From positions 154,156,881-154,220,880 of the forward strand of contig OZ024928.1 of the NCBI GenBank assembly GCA_964017235.1: a stretch of 64,000 nt of DNA. The letters are read 5' to 3'. Under the pieces are notes generated by a model, which saw nothing but the letters and a program-made list of their open reading frames with translations, made no database searches and had not been told where the DNA came from. The stretch is from Sabellastarte sp. h YS-2021. Lineage: Eukaryota > Annelida > Polychaeta > Sabellida > Sabellidae. A program made the position numbers and the translations under genes. Shown piece by piece: positions 1-13,300 of the stretch; position 1 is the stretch's first letter, and each line of letters begins with the position of its first letter.

Positions 1-640
1 AGCACTTTTAACAGTCTCTTGAAGGTTCTGTCACCAGTCCAGAGTCGGTCGGAACCGATCAGACCTGAAGTCGAACTGGTAGCCTACAAAATCGAAGTCT
101 TATTTGGGCTCCAGCTCTGATTTCTCTACGTTCATCAGCCAACCTAGTTGCTGACACATTATTTACTAGTTCCTGTGTATGTTGGAGACAAGCCTGGTGG
201 GATCTGGCTCTCACCAACCAGTCATCTAGGTACTGGTGGCTTCTTAAATCCTTGTATATGGCTATCAATTTCACCTGCTTTGGTATCACGGTGAACTCTA
301 AAGGTGCTGTGGACCAAGCGAATGGCAGGGCCTTGAACTGGTATGCCCGACCTTGGATGTGAAATCTCAGGCATTTCCTGGATTGTTCTTGTATAGGTAT
401 ATGGACATGGGTATCCCTCCTTCAACAGTTGTATTACCTAGGGTCCAGCCCCCAAGGCTTCCTACGTTCCCAAAAAGGGCTTAGTTTGGAACCTATAGGC
501 AGACTGTGTGCCACATTTGGGACATTTGGTATTCTGACAAACATTTTCTGTCCCTCCGGACACTGGTCCGGTCTGGTGACAATGATCCAGGTTAACAGTC
601 TCTCTGTTCTTATTGTGGTCCAGTGGGGCTGACACAAATT
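1..640 (-). pseudogene. DIRS reverse transcriptase fragments (copy A)
   Basis: Two reading-frame scraps on the minus strand match the RT polyprotein of the better DIRS copy. Bases 59-289 encode the RT catalytic box HQYLDDWLVRA and the following HTQELV segment. Bases 434-637 encode the upstream PNVPNVAHSLPIGS segment, corresponding to PNVPNVAPNLAVGA in the copy at 56275-58734. The RT core between these segments (fingers and the SIDFKDAY box) is missing near 415-430, so an internal deletion preceded or accompanied the frameshifts. It is non-functional. Confidence 0.75.
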
Positions 641-1067
641 TTCACATTAATAGACTCTTCGCCCTGGGCCAGCAGCCTGCAAGGTGCAGTATTTACAGAG
701 CAATTGTCATTTGTGAGATGTCTGACCCCTGGCCAGACATGATGACAAAATTTATTATCTCTCCAGTCAAGTCCAGCACCGATAACAGGTTGTTGAGAGA
801 TGTGATAAGGGACACTGTCATATCCCTGTCATATCACCAAGACCACTGACCGGTCTAAGAATTCTCTGTAACCAAATAAGCCTGAGGTAACTCTGTCCGG
901 TACCCGGGCTCCATACTCGGTACTTTACTGTAACTAGTAATTCTCTGTAACAAAAAACTAGCAGACTGGGGTCATCCATGAATTTTGACAGCCACTGGTC
1001 TATATTTAGCCAGCTTTTTTTTTTTGTTTTTTTTGTTTTTTGTTTTTTTTTTTGTTTGTGTAACCAG

Positions 1068-1376
1068 TTGGGTTGAAGCACTGTACAGTAAGGACTGTGT
1101 AGCCAACACCCTGTTAGTAGACTTTGTAACCAGTAGGTTGAAGCAAGTGTACAAGACTGTGTAGCCAGTACCAGTTGGTACACTCTGTAACCAGTTGTTA
1201 AAGCAAGTGTGCAAGGCTGTGTAACCAGTACCAGCCGGTACACTCTGTAACCAGTTGTTGGAGCAAGTGTACAAGGCTGTGTAGCCAGTACCAGTCGGTA
1301 CACTCTGTAACCAGTTGTTGAAGTGTACAAAACTGTGTTACCAGTCAGTACACTCTGTACACAGTTGCTAAAGCAA
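1068..1376. repeat. 60-bp minisatellite, about 5 units
   Basis: A unit of about 60 bp recurs head to tail. Each copy carries AGCAAGTGTACAAGGCTGTG, then CCAGTACCAG and CACTCTGTAACCAGTTG. The middle copies are nearly identical and the outer ones diverge. A T-rich run (1013-1055) precedes it. Because 60 is divisible by three, the array leaves long spurious open frames on the minus strand. It lies inside DIRS copy A. Confidence 0.85.
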
Positions 1377-1522
1377 TTTTACAACTATCATCTGTGTTGA
1401 ATTCAGCTTGCTGTAGGTTTCCCCCATTAATTAAAGTATTTCTTAAATCGCACGTCTTATTTGTAGATTTGACAGTTACTGGGAAACCCCTTGTGAACTA
1501 TTTTTAGAAACACTTGGTGTTC

Positions 1523-2215
1523 GGTGTGTCACGTGACCAGCTTGCTGGTCGGAAAGACACGCGATTGGCTGATTGGAGCTCGTCAGTTGTGACGTTCTTT
1601 TGTGATACTTAAACAAGCAAATGCGCAGTATTCTGCTCATCCACAAACCCCACTACCGACAATGAAGCCGGGTCTGCAAGGCAGGGACTGGAATCACAGA
1701 AGACGTGAGTTCTGAAGAACACACTTCCGACCTTCCTGGTCGGTGAAAACACGTGACCAGCTTCGGTATTTGGTCAGAAAGACACGCGATTGGCTGACTG
1801 GAGATGACGTCAGTATTCGCGTTCTTTGTGTGATGCCGTACCGGCAACTTTACAGTCCACAAAACCCCACTACTGACAACAAGGTCGGGTCTGCAAAGCA
1901 GGGACTGGAATCACAGTAGACGTGAGTTTTGAAAGAACGCACTTCCGACCTTCCTGGTCGGTGAAAACAGGTGACCTGCTTCGTGATTAGTCAGAAGGAC
2001 ACGTGATTGGCTGACTGGATATGACGTCAGAGGTCGCGTTCTTTTGAGCTGGCCGGCCGGCTGATGCTTTTAAAGCAGAGAAGCCTGGACCAGTGCGCTC
2101 TGTAGATGAAATTCTTTCTTTCGTGATAAAACCAGTGAACTGGCCATCCACAACCCCCACTACCGACAACAAAGCCGGGTCTGCAAGGGAGGGACTGATA
2201 TCAGAGTAGACGGGA
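1523..2215. repeat. About 220-bp tandem triplication of gag-derived DNA
   Basis: Three consecutive copies start at about 1523, 1746 and 1965. Each contains ACACGCGATTGGCTGACTGG (or a variant), then TGACGTCAG, then CCCACTACCGACAA and GGGTCTGCAA. The last part resembles gag DNA in the DIRS copies at 31980-32040 and 60340-60370, so the unit seems to be a piece of gag that was amplified within this copy. Confidence 0.7.
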
Positions 2216-2890
2216 GATCAAACTTCATGCTCTTCTGATGAAATTCCTTCTATGTAGGTGTACATATATATATAAGCTTACCGGCCGACTACTAATGCTT
2301 TACAACAAAGATGTCTGGACCAGTGCGCTCTGAAGAATTCATCTCTTGCTTCTGATGAAAAAATACTCGAGCTAGGCTGGTGTGACTGATGCTTTACAGC
2401 AGAGAAGTCTGTACCAGTGCGCTCTGATGAAGAATGCACCCTTCATAGGGGAAATCCTTGCAGGGTTCAAAACTACGTAGACTGAAGTTTCCCGTGAGTT
2501 CTATTTAGTACTAGAAAGACGTTACTATGGTTACTGTAGCTGGAAGGTTACAGAAGATTCATTCAAAACAAAAGACACAGATAAAAATACCTGTAAATAG
2601 TATGTTTAATTCCTCAATATTGTTGATCTGCCCCTAACAACACAATGGTTGAATGGGAGGAAACTAGCAAAATGGCTGCCTTGATATTTCTCGTCGATTA
2701 CTGCCCTATCATCAACACTAAATTGAGTCAACTAGGGAGTGTTTCCAGCAGATTTCTAGATGTAAATCCGTGCTTGATTAGTAGATAACACTTCTACACT
2801 GAAAATATCCACATATGAGGTTGAAAATCCGCCATAATGCACACATTTCTTTAAAAAAACTGGAGATTGTAGAAACTACGTCTGCACAGT

Positions 2891-3093
2891 ACACGCGCCA
2901 AACGAAAAAGATGCTATGACGTCAGGTTGTCTAGACAGGAAGGAAGTACGAGGCGCCATCTGGGGAGTGCACAGTACTACGGACCGGCCAGCCAGTGGTA
3001 ACACAGGACGTCTTTTTCTGGCGTTTGGCGGGCCGGTCTGCGCCGACCGGATAAGCAATTGTCCATTGGATAGGATGTATTAACGCAATAAAA
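2891..3093 (-). repeat. DIRS copy A terminal inverted-repeat arm (5' side)
   Basis: The arm contains CGCCAAACGAAAAAGATGCT, GTCTAGACAGGAAGGAAGTA, ACAGGACGTCTTTTTCTGGC and GTCTGCGCCGACCGGATAAG, ending GTATTAACGCAATAAAA. The same arm occurs at 32342-32545, 60745-60943 and, inverted, at 54894-55027 and 61812-62035. The ACGCAATAAAA terminus is the right-end type. Confidence 0.88.
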
Positions 3094-4125
3094 TAATACG
3101 TTTCTGTAGTCGTTCTTTTGGAGGGAGACCTGTTACTGTACCAGAGTGGCGCTCCATCCACAGTAAGGAATCTACAACCTCCGTTGCAAAGCCAACTGCA
3201 TTCTTCGTTGTTTTCCACTGAAAACTTTACAGCAAAATCTTCTCGGCATCCCTTTCACCGACAAGGAGGTAGTTCCAATCGAATAATGGGCGAGTACAGT
3301 GGAAGATACACACCATCTTCCACTGAAGACTTTACAGCCACATCTCTTTGCACAACATCTTATTCTGACCCTTTTCAGGACAAGGGAGGCAGAATAGTGG
3401 TAGTACCAGTCGAATAATGGATAACTACAGGTAGGTGCACGCTTGCACGCTTCAAAACTTCATAGACTTTCATCTGTATATGGGCGATAATAAGAAAAAA
3501 TACGTGTTGCTCCCACATCGACCAAAAATATAATGAAGAACTCTCGACATTCGTCTGTCAACAACGACTACTGCGCAAGCGCGGACATGCGCAGACAAGG
3601 GGTCACCTCTCGTGACAAGAATATTTCCTTCAAAAATTCTTGTCGGTCGATGCGTTTTGCTCCACAAAACCAAACAAGCACTTGTGAGGATAAGGTAAGG
3701 CTATTTTACGCAATAAAAATAAGAATTGCTGTATAAAAATTGTCAGGATACAATACGTACAATTGAAACTGTGTGCTGAAACGGACACCAAATTAATGAT
3801 TAACCAATCAGTCAAAGTTGATATTTTACTTCCTTTTCGGCACCCAAACCATAATATCAGATCATGTCCTCATCATATCTGAATTGTTGTTTGGAGCTGG
3901 GTTTGAGAGTCACGTGATTAAACATCAAACTTGCTAACCACTTGGATCTCTCAAAAGCATCAAAAAGAGCTTTACAAGCACCTCTTATTAATCATGGGGA
4001 CACTGGGAAACTAAGAATATTAGGTAGGTAAAGGTCTGCTGAAAAAAGGTGGTTTTAATGCATCTGAAACAAGTAAGACATGGCATAGTATACATCAAGA
4101 GACCATTTAATAACTAATCCATTAC
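3094..4125. other. Unassigned stretch between DIRS copy A and KNTC1 exon 22
   Basis: No KNTC1 exon was recognised here; by position it is intron following exon 22. A 99-codon plus-strand ORF (3118-3417) contains a loose internal repeat (STENFTAKS, then STEDFTATS), and its two halves each end in AGTCGAATAATGG or a variant, so a tandem duplication is likely. Its product is unrecognised. A CpG-rich patch (3560-3600) with two GCGCA-type motifs precedes a hairpin at about 3614-3652 whose arms are ACAAGAAT and ATTCTTGT. The motif GGCTATTTTACGCAATAAAA near 3699 recurs, slightly altered, at about 29892. Confidence 0.45.
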
Positions 4126-4339
4126 CTGGTAGCTTATCCAGTATTCTGCTGCCTGCCCTCCTGCGTATTATAGATGGGTGTTCATACAGGGTGAAGATGA
4201 GTTTTGCCGGCTGGTTTGAGAGGCTGAGTAGATGCTCCTCCCCAAGGTTATGTCTGAAAAGCACCTGTTCTGTGGACAGACGCCGGTTGATGTCAGAAAA
4301 CCGCACAAATGCCTCCTTCGCTCTCTCTCGCTCTGGGGA
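4126..4339 (-). CDS. KNTC1: KNTC1 exon 22 (window numbering)
   Basis: The exon has 214 nt, an acceptor after GCATATAG and the donor GTAATG, and ends in phase 1. It encodes NQPAKLIFTLYEHPSIIRRR, matching the KPAHLIVSLYEHPSI segment of vertebrate KNTC1 in the C-terminal Rod_C region. The next exon is not in the window. Confidence 0.92.
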
Positions 4340-7300
4340 CTATATGCAAGCAAAGTGAAATAATGTAAATCAGTAAATGGGAGATTAACTAGTAAAAGCT
4401 ACTGTTTTCTGAGAAACCAGCCATTTCCTAGTGTTGCTCACAGTTGGGAGACTGTCGGAAAATAAATTCAAACAACAAACATGAACATTTATATGTATGA
4501 ACAGCTATAGACTATATGGAACATTTATCAGTAAAATCAAGGTAAGGGTTACTATGTATCATGCCAGTGAAACATGTGATATACTTATCTGTTTAATGGA
4601 AGCAACATGATTTTATGGGAAATATGTGAGAAATAAACTAACTTCATATCAAACACATAAAAATAGCATCAGAGATGCCCATCCCACACAGCCTGGGGAA
4701 ATAGTTTTCAACACCATGAAATATATAAGTAGTGAAACAGTACAAAGATCTGGATACTTTCAGAAAACGTATGCAAAGATAAAGTATTAAATCAAGACAT
4801 TTCAATAGCAAGATGACAGAATTAATAAGTAAACTAAAAATTCCAAAGCTGTAAATTTTATTAATTGGAGTATAGCTGTCGATGGAAATAGCACAATTAT
4901 ACAAAAGTACATAAACTAACTATAAATAGGTCAAAGGTCAAATCAGGACTACACCATGATGATGCACACCTACACTCCCAACCAATATCTCTACCAAGTA
5001 TCGACTTCCTACACCTTACAGTTTCCGAGATATAGCCTAGACAAGATCTTATAGGTCAAGGTCACTACAGCAAAGTCAAAGGTCAAATCAAGGTTATACC
5101 ATGATGTTGTACACCTACAGCCCCCAACCAATATCCCTACCACATATCAACTTCCTACACCTTACAGTTTCTGAGGTATAGCCTGGATAAGATTTTATAG
5201 GTCAAGGTCACTACAGCAAAGCCAAAGGTCAAATCAAGGTCACACCATGACGTTGTACACCTACACCCCCTAACCAATGTCCCTACCAAGTATCAACTTC
5301 CTACACCTTGCGGTTTCCCAGATATAGCCCGGACAAGATTTTATATGTCAAGGTCACTACAGCAAGATTTAAAGGTCAAATCAAGCTCATACCATGACGT
5401 TGCACACCTACACCCCACCCTAAATAATGTGCCTGCCAAGAATCAACTTCCTACACCTTACAGTTTCCGAGATATAGCCCAGACAAGATTTTAAAGGTCA
5501 AGGTCACTACGGCAAGGTCAAATCAAGGTCACACCATTTTGTTGCAAACTTACAACCCCTAAATAATGTTCCTGCCACGTATCAACTTCTTACACCTTAC
5601 GGTTTCCGAGATATAGCCCGGACAAGATTTTCAAACTGAAGGTCACTGCGGCAAGGTCAAATCACGGTCAAACCATGACGTTGCACACCTACACGCCCTA
5701 ACCAATGTCCCTACCAAGTATGAACTTCCTACACCATGGGTGAAAACCATACACTGACAGCCCTTAAGGGCTGTGGGGTAAAAATGCTAAAATAGTATTT
5801 AGTATTTACAGAGAACAATTAATGTCAGAAGATTAATGGAATTAGTCCTATTCTAAATACATAACTCTATAATCTGCAGACACAAGTTGGGGTTTTTCTT
5901 TAGTATAGTTCAAGGTCATTGGTGTTTTTTACTCACCAAATCTAAAGTTAAAATCATGTGAGCAAGAAAAAAATAATAAAAAATCTACTTTTTTGTATCA
6001 GTCTCCCAAAAGAAATTGTTAAAGAATCAACTGAAAGGATCTACAAGGGGTTGACTTAAATTCTGATTGTAAAAAATAAAAGCTGTACAAACCTTTTCAG
6101 GGCAAGCCTCCATCCATTTCTGGGCCAGACCCATGGATGCTCTTAATGCTGCTACTTTTTCTGCTCCTAAACAGATAACAAGATAAGAGGTGAAAAATGA
6201 GAATGATAAACAACAGCAAAACTTCTATTATACAGTCATTTCCACAACTCTGAAATCTACGCACTTCTTTATTCAGTGAACCTTCCATTATCCGAACAAA
6301 TTCTTATACTCCCAACTCCTAAGTATGTTTTGATAATAGAGATTGAATACAAATGCTGCACCTTCTATAATTCTATGTGTCTTAATATTACACCATTTAT
6401 CTGCCTCTATGACCAAAAATACGATGAAGACATTTACTAGATTTCAATCTTGATCCCAAAAATGTGAATTTTAACATTATTTCCACTAACACTGTATTTT
6501 AAATATTTTTCCAGTTTATACCGCTGTGTATTTTAACTATCAATATCCCAAACACTGTCTCATACATTCTGAAATAATTTATGAATTTCTGAAATTTTCA
6601 CAGTGGCTTTCAAAAATTTGTACTGCAAACAGAAATCCAAGTACCATCTCACAATGACTACTGCTACTTATTCTCTTTCACTTACCCATGGGCAGCTCTT
6701 TGACCACGAATCCTGTACAAGCCACAGCCAGCTCCCCATTATTCACTTTGAGAAGCAAAGATTTGACCTGCTCAAAGAAGGCTTCATCAATAGAGTCCTC
6801 CCTCCAATTACACTTGGATTTGTCCATGGCCACATGACCTGATTTCTGCTGACTGGACGCAGCCTGGCCAGACACAATGTGGGCCTGGACCAGATTTCTG
6901 ATGGTAATCACATAGATCTGATCCTGCAAAACAATAGAGTGGGGTGTAATTATGGGCCATAAACAGGCCAGGTATTTGTACTGTAATATCTCACATTTCT
7001 TCAGCTAAATCTGATTTTACATTACACATTGGAAAAGTCACTGCCTGATATACCAACATCTTGACAGTGTATATTCTGTGAACATTATCGTTGTACTTTG
7101 TCCAACTATCTAAGTTTAGTAAATGGGTACACTCTCTCACCACCAGGTCATAGTCCAGAAAAAATAAACCACAGGAGAACCTCTATTATCCAACCTTCTA
7201 TTATCCAAATATTTGATTTTATGAACTCATTCCCACTCGCTAAAATTTTTAGTTTCCTATGGTTTTATAGTAAAACTACTCTTCTATTTTATAAACCTTC

Positions 7301-10300
7301 AATTGTGCAAAAAATATCTCACTTTCCCAACCGGTTCAGATAATAGGTCTACTGTATTTGTTTCCATGTCAGAGGTCATGTAACACCTATTATCAATGGT
7401 TAATGGTTGTTAATGGTTTTAAAGTTGACGTGAGACCATCAGTGACAGGTGACTTTTTCTTGATAGAGGATTTTCTTTCCTTTGTGAATTTTGTTCAATA
7501 GCAAAAATTTCAAATTATGGGCTGGCATATTGAAATTTGTTCTGAGTGACAGGCCATTCAATGAGCTGTAGATATTTTATAGTCACTGAAGTGTTTTACT
7601 CAATATATAATATTCTGACTTCTCTGATAAGTGATCCACTGATTTTAAATTTATCATCGCTCTTAAAATACTGTACAGGTGAAACCCCAAAACGCATTAG
7701 AAATATACACAAGTGTATCATATTGCCAGACCCTTATTTCTACTTAACTAGGCAAAATTTTAATCTGAAAAAGGGTTATGAGGACCAGCCATGTATTTCC
7801 CCTTAACAAGAACTCTGTCAACTTTCAACACAATATCAGTTTGGCTATGTACAGTCCAACCTCTATCATCTGAATTATCAATTATCCAACCTTAATCCCA
7901 ATTCCCGACTCCTTTTAAACCTGTTACAATGCTATGGTCATTTTGTCCTGTTTCTATATAACAATCCCCACTATTGACTCAAAGACACAGTATCTGTACA
8001 TTGTTTTAAATTATTTCAAGGTAATTTTGACTAGAATTTATTATTACTCTCAAGATACTGTAGATGTCATACCATGAATATTAGCAATATACATGGAGTA
8101 TGTTCTGTTCTCATACCTGTGACAACCCCAAGGTATCCGCCACTTTCACCCACAAAGACACTGTATCTGCATTCAGTTCTGGCGTGATGATCTTCCATGG
8201 CTCTCCCCACAAGAACGGGTGTAGCGGCAGCCTCACTTTGGATAATGGTGACCAGACTTGACCACCATACAACTGCTCCTCATCAGAGCCCTCGGTATAG
8301 TTCATCTCATACTCACTAGGTGGTGCAACTCTCTTGTAGGGAGTGATGTAATTGAGAAGTGACAGGCCTTTCTCTGTGATTTGAGTGGAGCCAAGGCGAT
8401 TCAACTCGGTCAGAACAAATGCCAGACGTTCATAGTCGTACATATCAATCTGCAAACAACGTGTAAAATGAAGAGAATCCAGAATGAGAGAGAAGTATGC
8501 AAAACTCAAGTATAAATCTGAAACCGAATCATTAGAAGTGGATCAAAACTTTTCAAAATTCCCTGATTTTCCCTGATTGATCTCTACTTCTCAATCAATT
8601 TACCTTACAGTCACCCACGTTCTTTTGCTTCTCATATAATTTACCTTAAATCTTTTGATTCTCACCTGATGATCGCCTGATTTATCTTTGTTTTTCATTT
8701 GATTTCTCTTTCTTATCACCCAAGGTACCTTTGCTTACCAGCTGATTTATGTGTTTCCTTCTCACCTTATTAATCAGAGCATTAAGTTTCTCCTGTAAGA
8801 AGTCAGGACACTCAATGTAACGGATGGCCAGAGAGGCTGGGGTCAGTTGTGCGGTAACTCCACTCCGGTCCTCCCCCTCTCCACTGGCCTGGGAGGTGGT
8901 GGGTTTGAGTAGATTCTTGATATAGATAAACAGAGCCTTGTCCTGGTTCAACTGGAAGTCTCTGAAACAGGAAATAAGGAAATCATGAGAACTTAGATTT
9001 CCAAGACTGTGGCTTGTGAGTTTATTTGTTTGAGTCCAAAACACGAGATATAGAGCCACTGCCGCAGGAACTAAATATATGCAGCATTGAGTTTACTTTT
9101 GGGAGTTGATATTTGAGTTGTGGTTATCTGTGTAGCAATAAATACCTGCAATACTCTCTTATCATGTGGACATCCACTCCCTCAGTCTGTGCTAACAACG
9201 GCAAGAGATTCTCTTTTTCCAGTGTCGTCGCATTAAATGCATCTTTAAAGGAGATCTGTAAGATATGCGGTAGAATAAGAAGCAGACAATTAAGCAGTGT
9301 ACATGTGACACTCAGGATACTCCTTATAACTGAGTAAAAGAACTAAAATTTTTCAAGGTATTCTGTGCTACATGAAATAAATTTTATACAAGAGACACAA
9401 AAATCACAAATTTTGTCAAACCTTTTCATAATTCTCAGAAAAGTAAGAGGTTTCTTTACTGGCATATCATGCATACAGTAGCAAAATTCACCATGCATTT
9501 TTAACAACTTGATCAGATACTCCCCTTTCTGCAATTAGTATTAATAAGCCTAAGGCTTAACCTTTGACAAGGAGGTATAAGTAATTTGTATTGTGATTGT
9601 TTGTCTGCAAAATAAGTTGAAGAATTGAGGACAGATTTTGACAGAATTTTCAGGGAACATTGACAATAACACAGGGAACAGATGATTAAATTTTGATCGT
9701 GATCTAGAAAAAGGGTTAGATCTAGGAATTGTTTAAAGGATTTTTGTATCACTGCCCTCAAGCCATATTGAAAGTATCAGGCTTGGAGGAGGTCTGCTCT
9801 GAATGGACTTTTTCTTTCTTTTTTTAACTAAGGTAGTGCAGGAAATGGTAATACAAGTATTTTCCCTTTGAAGACAATCAACATGTGAGCCAGAAACAGA
9901 AAAATGATGTGAACTGCACCCATCACTGTCATACCACTACTTTTCACTACAATTGTCCCCATTAAAAGCATGGAATGTTGCCTTCACTAGGTGCATCAAG
10001 TAAATACATTTGTATAATTTCCCTCCTAAAAACCAAATGAGATTAAATCTGCTATTCTTAATAGATTGATTTTAATAGAGTTGCAGAAAAAATGTAGTAG
10101 AGGTAGATACCAATATCACATGGTTTTCAGAATATATGTTGAGCTTTTTGCATTGACATTATAAATGAATAGACCCTTACCTTGAAACCAGCCAACCGAT
10201 CACCCCACAGAGCATTGGTTTCTACCTCTTTGCACACGACCTTCACCTTTGATTGTTTACAGAGATCTGCCAATTTGGTACCCACACGAGACATTTCCTG

Positions 10301-13300
10301 AGAAACAATAAGGTCAGAGCTACAGGTCCATTCAACATCTCACGTCATATTTAAGACAAGAGTATTTCCGGCATCTCGACATAGATTGTATTTATGACTG
10401 TAAAAGTTGGTAACTTAACTAAGACCGGTAGGTTCTCATCCATCATGTACAATGACTCAAATACAAGATTTAAGAGTTTAAAGCCATTATTCTACTGCTA
10501 ATGTAATACACTTTCTGAATTTTACAATGACTTTAACAATTTGCAAAGACTCACAAAAATATGTGCACACAAGTACTGATTTACAATCTCGATTTTTGAT
10601 AATACATTAAAAACAGCTAAAATTTGCACAATTTTCTCCAAACAATAAAAAAAAACAGTGTAGATTTCCACTACATTTTGAGCAAATATTCAAAGAAAAA
10701 AAAGAAGAAATAGCTTCTACAGAACAAAAAGGAGTGATTTTCCCCACATTTTATTCCTCCAAACAACTAGTCAATTATTGCTAACTCACCAGGACCTTCT
10801 TATAGCTGTGGCCTGCTCTCTGTGTAATCTTTTGCAGTCTCTCCAGAGCTTCTTGCTGAGGCAGACTCAACAGGTAGCCCAGTACCAAAGAGGAGTCCAC
10901 TCGTCTCTGCTGGAATATCTACAACAGCATGTTGGGCCAATACAGTTACCTTGTTGGATTATCTAAATACAGTAATACATAAAATAAATATACTCTAATT
11001 GTCAGAATAGCTGACAGTAATATGTTAAAGAAACACCACAGAGAATGTATTAGAAATGTTAAATGAACTAAACTTGTTCAAGATGGCACAGCTGATGGCT
11101 TTTGTAAAGCACCATAAATGCATATTGGATTTTGTTTAATTTTCATCTTTGTTGTTCAGATTATGGTAGTTTTACTGATGGGGGAAATCAGTGTAAAGTG
11201 GTTGCTCAATATTCTGTATATTGAACCACAAGGCCTTAGCAAGCACTACCTACTTATCCACTGAATGTGAAAATTTAAACCTGGACCAAAGGTAAGAATT
11301 CAGTGGAAACCAATAGTTTTTCTTTTCTTCTCTCTCCCCCCCCCACCACCACCACACACACACAAAAATGTGGGGGCTTGGTCATTAAAATGGGAACTTG
11401 TACCTCCGCCAAAGAGGGATTAAATGCATAACCATTTGTCTGTCTATTAGTTTGTTAGCTGGATGCTACTGTATGGATCTTCCTGAAAATAAGAGAAGAT
11501 GGCACCTGATCCAACTTAGATCCCATTAAATTTTGTTACTTATCTGGATCAAAAAATATCAAAGACCTGGGGCTGTATTCTCCAACAACACATAGATAAG
11601 GAGACCTTAGATCTAAGTAAGGGAAGGTTTTTCACTTAAGTGTTTTGTTGGACTTGGTATTCACAAAACAAAAGTTAGGAATGCTGAGTTTCATAATTTC
11701 CTACTTGAAATCTAAGAAATACTTAAAATCTTAGTTAGAAATGGTCTATGTATTGTTGTAAAATATGACCCCTGGATTTTCCCATTTAATAAAAAAAAAT
11801 CAAACATGCGTGGGGGAGATTTGCACTCACAGGGTGCTCTTCATACTAATCTATTACCATTATACATGCAGCAGATGACTTTTAAGTACCGTAGCCTCTC
11901 TATGTACAATGCATTTCTGTATACATAAATGCTGTACGAATTGGTTCAACAGTACTGTTGTTAGTATATGGCGTCTGAATCATCCACTTTTTAGTATCCG
12001 TTTTGTTTTCATATTAAATAAGATTTTTCACTGAAAAAAAGGACCAAATATAGCCTTCATGATGATAAAATTAAAGGATTCTTGTGAAACGATCGGTGCC
12101 CCTCCATTCTGTATTGATTGATTATTTGGGTTTTACGTCGCTTTCAGCACTGTACAGGTCATATCACGACGGGTAGTTGGAAGGGCAGAGGAAACCAGTA
12201 CATATATAGTTCCCTAGGGTTCTGTACTGTAAACTGCTGACCAACGGCAAGCAACTACCAGCTTTCCCACTTACGGCCATGACGGGGATCGAACCCTGGC
12301 CGCAGAGGTGGGAGGCGAGTGTTACCACTCTGCCACCGTGGCCCCCCTCCATTCTGTAAACATGCGGGATCGTGTCTTCTACCAAACGCGCCAAATATAC
12401 CAAATTGTGGGATAGTACTAAAACTCGCGACATATCGCGTATCCCACGCTCGAGAAGCATCACTGAGTTTTAAATCTTCAAGGTGGTGGCACTTAAAGAT
12501 CATGGCAAAACTTAGGCTGAAGATCAAAAACAAATGTAAAATGTTAACAGCTGTAGAATTTGTCTCATTTTCTTTTGACAAAATTCAATTAGTTCTTGAA
12601 TTACTGGCATGACTGTCACAAGGCAAGATACATTGTTGAAGGCTGAAGATGAACAGCAAAATTACCATAAGAATATTTGGTCATACCATTGACAATTTGG
12701 TCAAATATTCAAATATTTTGTACATAAGTTAGTTGGTTTCTTATAGGGATAAGTCGGTAGGTCCGGTATCGAGAGCATTTTACTGAAATACCGTGATGAG
12801 ATTTTACAACCGCCACTTTGCTTGTCAGCACATAAAATGGAAGGAAGAGTTAAAATATTACAAACAGACCCAAAATCTGAAGAAATTATAAGCTTTTATC
12901 CCATATTTTCGTCCATTTGCAGACTCATAAGCAATACATTCAGCAGAACTGCCATGTTTTGGTTACGACACTTTATAACCTCAATTTCACTTGTCAACTC
13001 ATATAAATAAAGGAAGACTTAAAATATTCGAAAGAAACCAGAAATATGAAGACATTATACGTTTTTATCACATATTTTGTGCATTTATGAGCTTTTATTG
13101 CGATGTCGTTGAGGAAACGTCCATGTTTGTTTGGGGTAAACTAAAACGCGGAGTCCCGGAATCGGTACGGTTTTGCATTGGCGACCTCCCGATGCACATA
13201 TTTTTCATACCGACCCATCCCTAGTTTCTTATGTACCAGTAAATCACTACTACCGCACATTAGAAAATTCATAAAAAATTTACCGAAAACAAAGTTTGGA

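Larger units (their letters stand above)
1..3093 (-). mobile_element. DIRS-type retrotransposon copy A, 5' part, decayed
   Basis: This is the right-hand (5') part of a minus-strand DIRS element cut by the window edge. Its order from right to left is a terminal inverted-repeat arm (2891-3093), a gag region with tandem gag-derived repeats (1523-2215), a 60-bp minisatellite and reverse transcriptase remnants (1-640). The arm matches those of the copies ending at 60943 and 32545, and RT fragments align with the copy at 56275-58734. Stops and deletions leave no long ORF, so this copy cannot be autonomous. It belongs to a related but distinct subfamily. The flank beyond 3093 is unrelated sequence. 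Confidence 0.85.

Noticed and set aside
818-1330. 170-codon minus-strand ORF with GYRVYRLVLATQPCTLA repeats
   Set aside because: It translates a 60-bp minisatellite inside a dead DIRS copy.
12277-12343. Possible functional tRNA-Gly gene on the minus strand
   Set aside because: Acceptor and anticodon stems are imperfect, and the sequence continues into a SINE body with tail and target duplication.
12164-12581. Two overlapping minus-strand ORFs of about 100 codons
   Set aside because: They cross the SINE and its flank and show no coding signature.
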